Assembly (NCBI GenBank): GCA_036874045.1
Contig: CM072341.1
Coordinates: 15,698,501 to 15,762,500 of the forward strand
Length of the DNA: 64,000 nucleotides
Reading direction: 5' to 3'
Source of the DNA: Cymodocea nodosa
Lineage: Eukaryota > Streptophyta > Magnoliopsida > Alismatales > Cymodoceaceae
Shown: positions 61,430 through 64,000 of the stretch, in pieces
Position numbering within the stretch: the stretch's first letter is position 1
How the letters are laid out: the number at the start of each line of letters is the position of its first letter
The notes under the pieces: generated by a model
Database searches by the model: none
What the model was told of the DNA's origin: nothing
Seen by the model: the letters and a program-made list of their open reading frames with translations, nothing else
Program-made: the position numbers and the translations under genes

Positions 61430-63600
61430 CTATAGCTTATAAAACTCTAAAGCACTTGCTGGTTAGAAATAAGATTCCTCATGGATTAGCTTTTGTGGCA
61501 TCTACTGTTGAGTCATTACTCATGTGGCACTATCGATTGGGTCATCCTTCATCTTGAAAGTTGCAGTAGGTACTTCCTTGGGTAGTGGTTTGTATTTTTA
61601 ATTATGAGTCTTGTCAATTAGATAAGCACTACTATGCTACTTACAAGTGTTAGGCATTGTCTTCTAATGAGTCTAAAGAGTTGATTCATTGTGACATTTA
61701 GGTTTCTACCCGAGTATCATCAATTTCTGATTTTCAATATTACATCATTTTCATGGATAGCCACTCACAAATTTCATGGCTACACCTCTTGAAAGATAGA
61801 TAGCATGCCTTTAAGGTAACCCAAAACTTATTTTTGAAAAATGATAATCAATTTGTTATTGCTCCAAAAATGTTTCACACTGAGAATGCCTTAGAACTCT
61901 TGCAAAGTAATCTTTGGTCTTTCTACAATACCAAGGGAATTACTGATAGACCTCCTATGGTCATACATTTCAACAAAATGATATGACAGAAAGAAAACAT
62001 CAGCATATTCATGACATTGCTTGCACCATTATGTTTAAAATGAAAGTCTCAAAATACCTATAGTCTGATGTGGTTCTTACAACCTATCTTATTAATCACA
62101 TGCCTTTGTCCCTTCTAGGAGTAGAAATTTCCCTTAGAACATCTTTGTCCAACAAAGACTTATTTTCTCTTTCTCCAAAAGTGTGTGGGCGCACCACCTT
62201 TGTGAAGAATGACACAATTAGTTTAGATAAACTTGCATCAAAATCCTTAATGTGTGTTTTTGTGGGTTATTCCAAAACTCAAAAATGCTTTACCATCCCC
62301 CTCATACATTATTACATTGTCTCTTCTGATGTCCATTTTTTTAGAGTCCATACCTTACTTTTGGAGCCCCTATGTCTTCTCTTTCTAGTGATCATTGTCC
62401 TTGACATGTCTGCATTGCTCCTTCAGATAATGCTTTAAAAGAGGATGATCCTACAAGTGTTGTATAATAAGAACAACACCCAATGCAGGTACATCATCAA
62501 CATACACCGTTACCTTCAATCATGATCACTCCTATTTCAATGTCTAATGGTCTGTCTCCTTCAAACCTTGACCTTCTTAGAGTTTTTCAAAAAGGTACAC
62601 AACCTATAGCATGGTGTGAGGATTCACTCAAACTTAAGGAGTTAACTTGAAGTTCAGATGTTTTCTCCTATCACTTGCCTTAATACAAATGCTACTCTTG
62701 ATGGCAGTCAACAAGTTGTAGCAATTCTGTTAACTTGATCGGAATAATGTGTTTTTATATGGTGATTTGACTCAATGGGTTTTCACGAGCAATCATCAAA
62801 CTATGTTATTCAAAGAAGGGATAAAGTATGTTTTCTTAGGAAGGCCATTTACAAACTGAAACAAAGCACCCATGCTTGGTTTGAAAAATTCATCTTAATC
62901 ATGCTACAAGATGGTTTTGAGAGATGTGCAATAAATCATTCGATGTTCAAAAAGTAGGGCCCAATATGATGTGTTTCTAGCAATTTAAGTTGATGATATC
63001 TTACTAACATGAAGTGACACAGTTGGCATAGAGGCAACAAAGAAATATCTTTCTTGACATTTTATCACCAAATATATGGAAAGACCCAAATACTTCTAGA
63101 TATTAAGTTTGCATACTTAAAGAGAAAGACGGTACTTTCACAAAGCAAATATGTGCTTGACCTACTTCAAGAGATAGGTCTTTCACACCAAACAGGCCAT
63201 TTTATCACCACATATATGAAAGACCCAAATATTTTCTAGATATTAAGATTGCATACTCAAAGGAAAAGATGGTACTGCAACAAAGAAAATACAAGCTTGA
63301 TCTACTTCAAGAGATAGATATTTAAGGATGTAAATTAGAGTATATTCCTATTGATCAATGTCCACCTTTTTACAACAATTCTTCATAGATTCTTCAAGAC
63401 GTTGGGAGTTACTGTTGATTAAGAAGGAAGTTACTTTATTTGACAGTCAACAGCTAGATATTTCCTATGTTGTAAAACTTCTCAAGTTTATGAAAGAACT
63501 CAAATTGGTGCATCAGCAGGGTGCACTCGAAGTTCTTGCTTATGCCAAGAACAATCCCAATAGCAAACTTATTCCAAGCATGGAAGGCTCTTAATCCACA
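61430..63600 (+). mobile_element. Degenerate Ty1/Copia fragment (pre-integrase to RT)
   Basis: A pre-integrase motif, SLLMWHYRLGHPSS, lies near 61520. Integrase remnants run 61600-62070 (MTERKHQHIHDIACTIMFKM near 61985). The integrase C-terminal region has SLMCVFVGYSKTQKCF near 62250. RT has VCFLRKAIYKLKQSTHAWF near 62835, followed by DVLLT-like remnants and a duplicated LLDIKFAYLKRK block. It has numerous stops and lacks RNase H and LTRs. It is the fifth Copia copy in the window. Confidence 0.85.
63058..63330 (+). repeat. 140-bp tandem duplication inside the Copia RT fragment
   Basis: The segment beginning 'cattttatcaccaaatatat' at 63058 recurs at 63198 with about one difference in ten positions. 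It includes 'aaagacccaaata', 'ctagatattaag' and 'ctacttcaagagatag'. The second copy ends near 63325. Confidence 0.9.
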
Positions 63601-64000
63601 ACAAAGTCATGCATTGTCCCCATGTCCACCATAACAAGCGTACCATTGATGCAAACAAAAATCTAAATGGATTCCCGAGCTCCAGGCTTTGCTACCATTG
63701 CCTGCCCTTAAATAGCATTTGGTAGCAAACGTCCATTCATCCATCTCTCTCTCTATATATATATGGATGTAAGGGAAATACTACCTAAATATATGTAACC
63801 CAAAATCCTTATAACATCTATTCGTATTCCCTAATTGCATTTCCAATAGTATGATTTTTGAGTTAAAAAAAAATGAATTTTAGTTAACAATTTGTATTCA
63901 ACATAATTTTTTATTTGCATATAAGTCATGAAATTTTGATTTTTTTACTTGAATTGTTGTTTTACCTTGAGCAGCAGCCAATAATAACTTAATAAAAAAT
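63601..64000. other. AT-rich right end of the window
   Basis: No gene or Copia domain was recognised. A CT run passes into TA units near 63742-63764. Confidence 0.5.

Overview
This is nuclear DNA from a flowering plant, probably a non-grass monocot. The evidence is many-exon genes with GT-AG introns of 80 bp to 4.2 kb, AT-rich intergenic DNA, degenerate Ty1/Copia retrotransposons, and proteins of plant type. These include a plastid L11 precursor with a transit peptide, a Rab of the plant RABD2 class and a subgroup Ia bHLH factor. The monocot placement is only an impression from protein style and base composition.

Seven host genes can be supported. In order they are: a bHLH transcription factor of the FAMA/bHLH57-67-70 subgroup (+, 7036-8688, 4 exons); plastid ribosomal protein L11 (-, 22777-28079, 4 exons); the exon-junction-complex protein MAGO (+, 28678-31431, 3 exons); a RABD2/Rab1 GTPase (+, 33373-43313, 8 exons); an ABITRAM-like protein (-, 46124-48895, 6 exons); a DUF1279/FAM210-like membrane protein (+, 50188-50634); and a small conserved plant protein (+, 58947-59180). 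Exon borders were deduced by hand from splice dinucleotides, phase continuity and known protein families. Every multi-exon model closes in frame. The plastid L11 and MAGO genes are divergent, with 598 bp between start codons. The ABITRAM-like and DUF1279 genes are divergent across 1.3 kb.

Most of the rest is decayed Copia DNA. There is a minus-strand fragment at 3.1-5.7 kb and a two-LTR plus-strand element at 10.3-16.0 kb whose integrase is split by a solo LTR. A two-LTR minus-strand element lies tail-to-tail with it at 16.2-21.8 kb. A strongly decayed AT-rich element lies at 53.1-57.8 kb, and a fragment with an internal 140-bp tandem duplication at 61.4-63.6 kb. The introns of the L11 and Rab genes also collect repeats. 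They hold a MITE with an 8-bp target duplication, a hAT-type transposase relic, two copies of an unnamed dispersed repeat, several diverged tandem duplications and microsatellites.

The seven genes are unrelated cellular functions (transcription, plastid translation, RNA quality control, ER-Golgi traffic, membrane protein) with no sign of a cluster or pathway. I did not find a novel multi-gene system. The most useful observations concern insertion history, the bHLH leader and its in-frame intron, and the small conserved protein.
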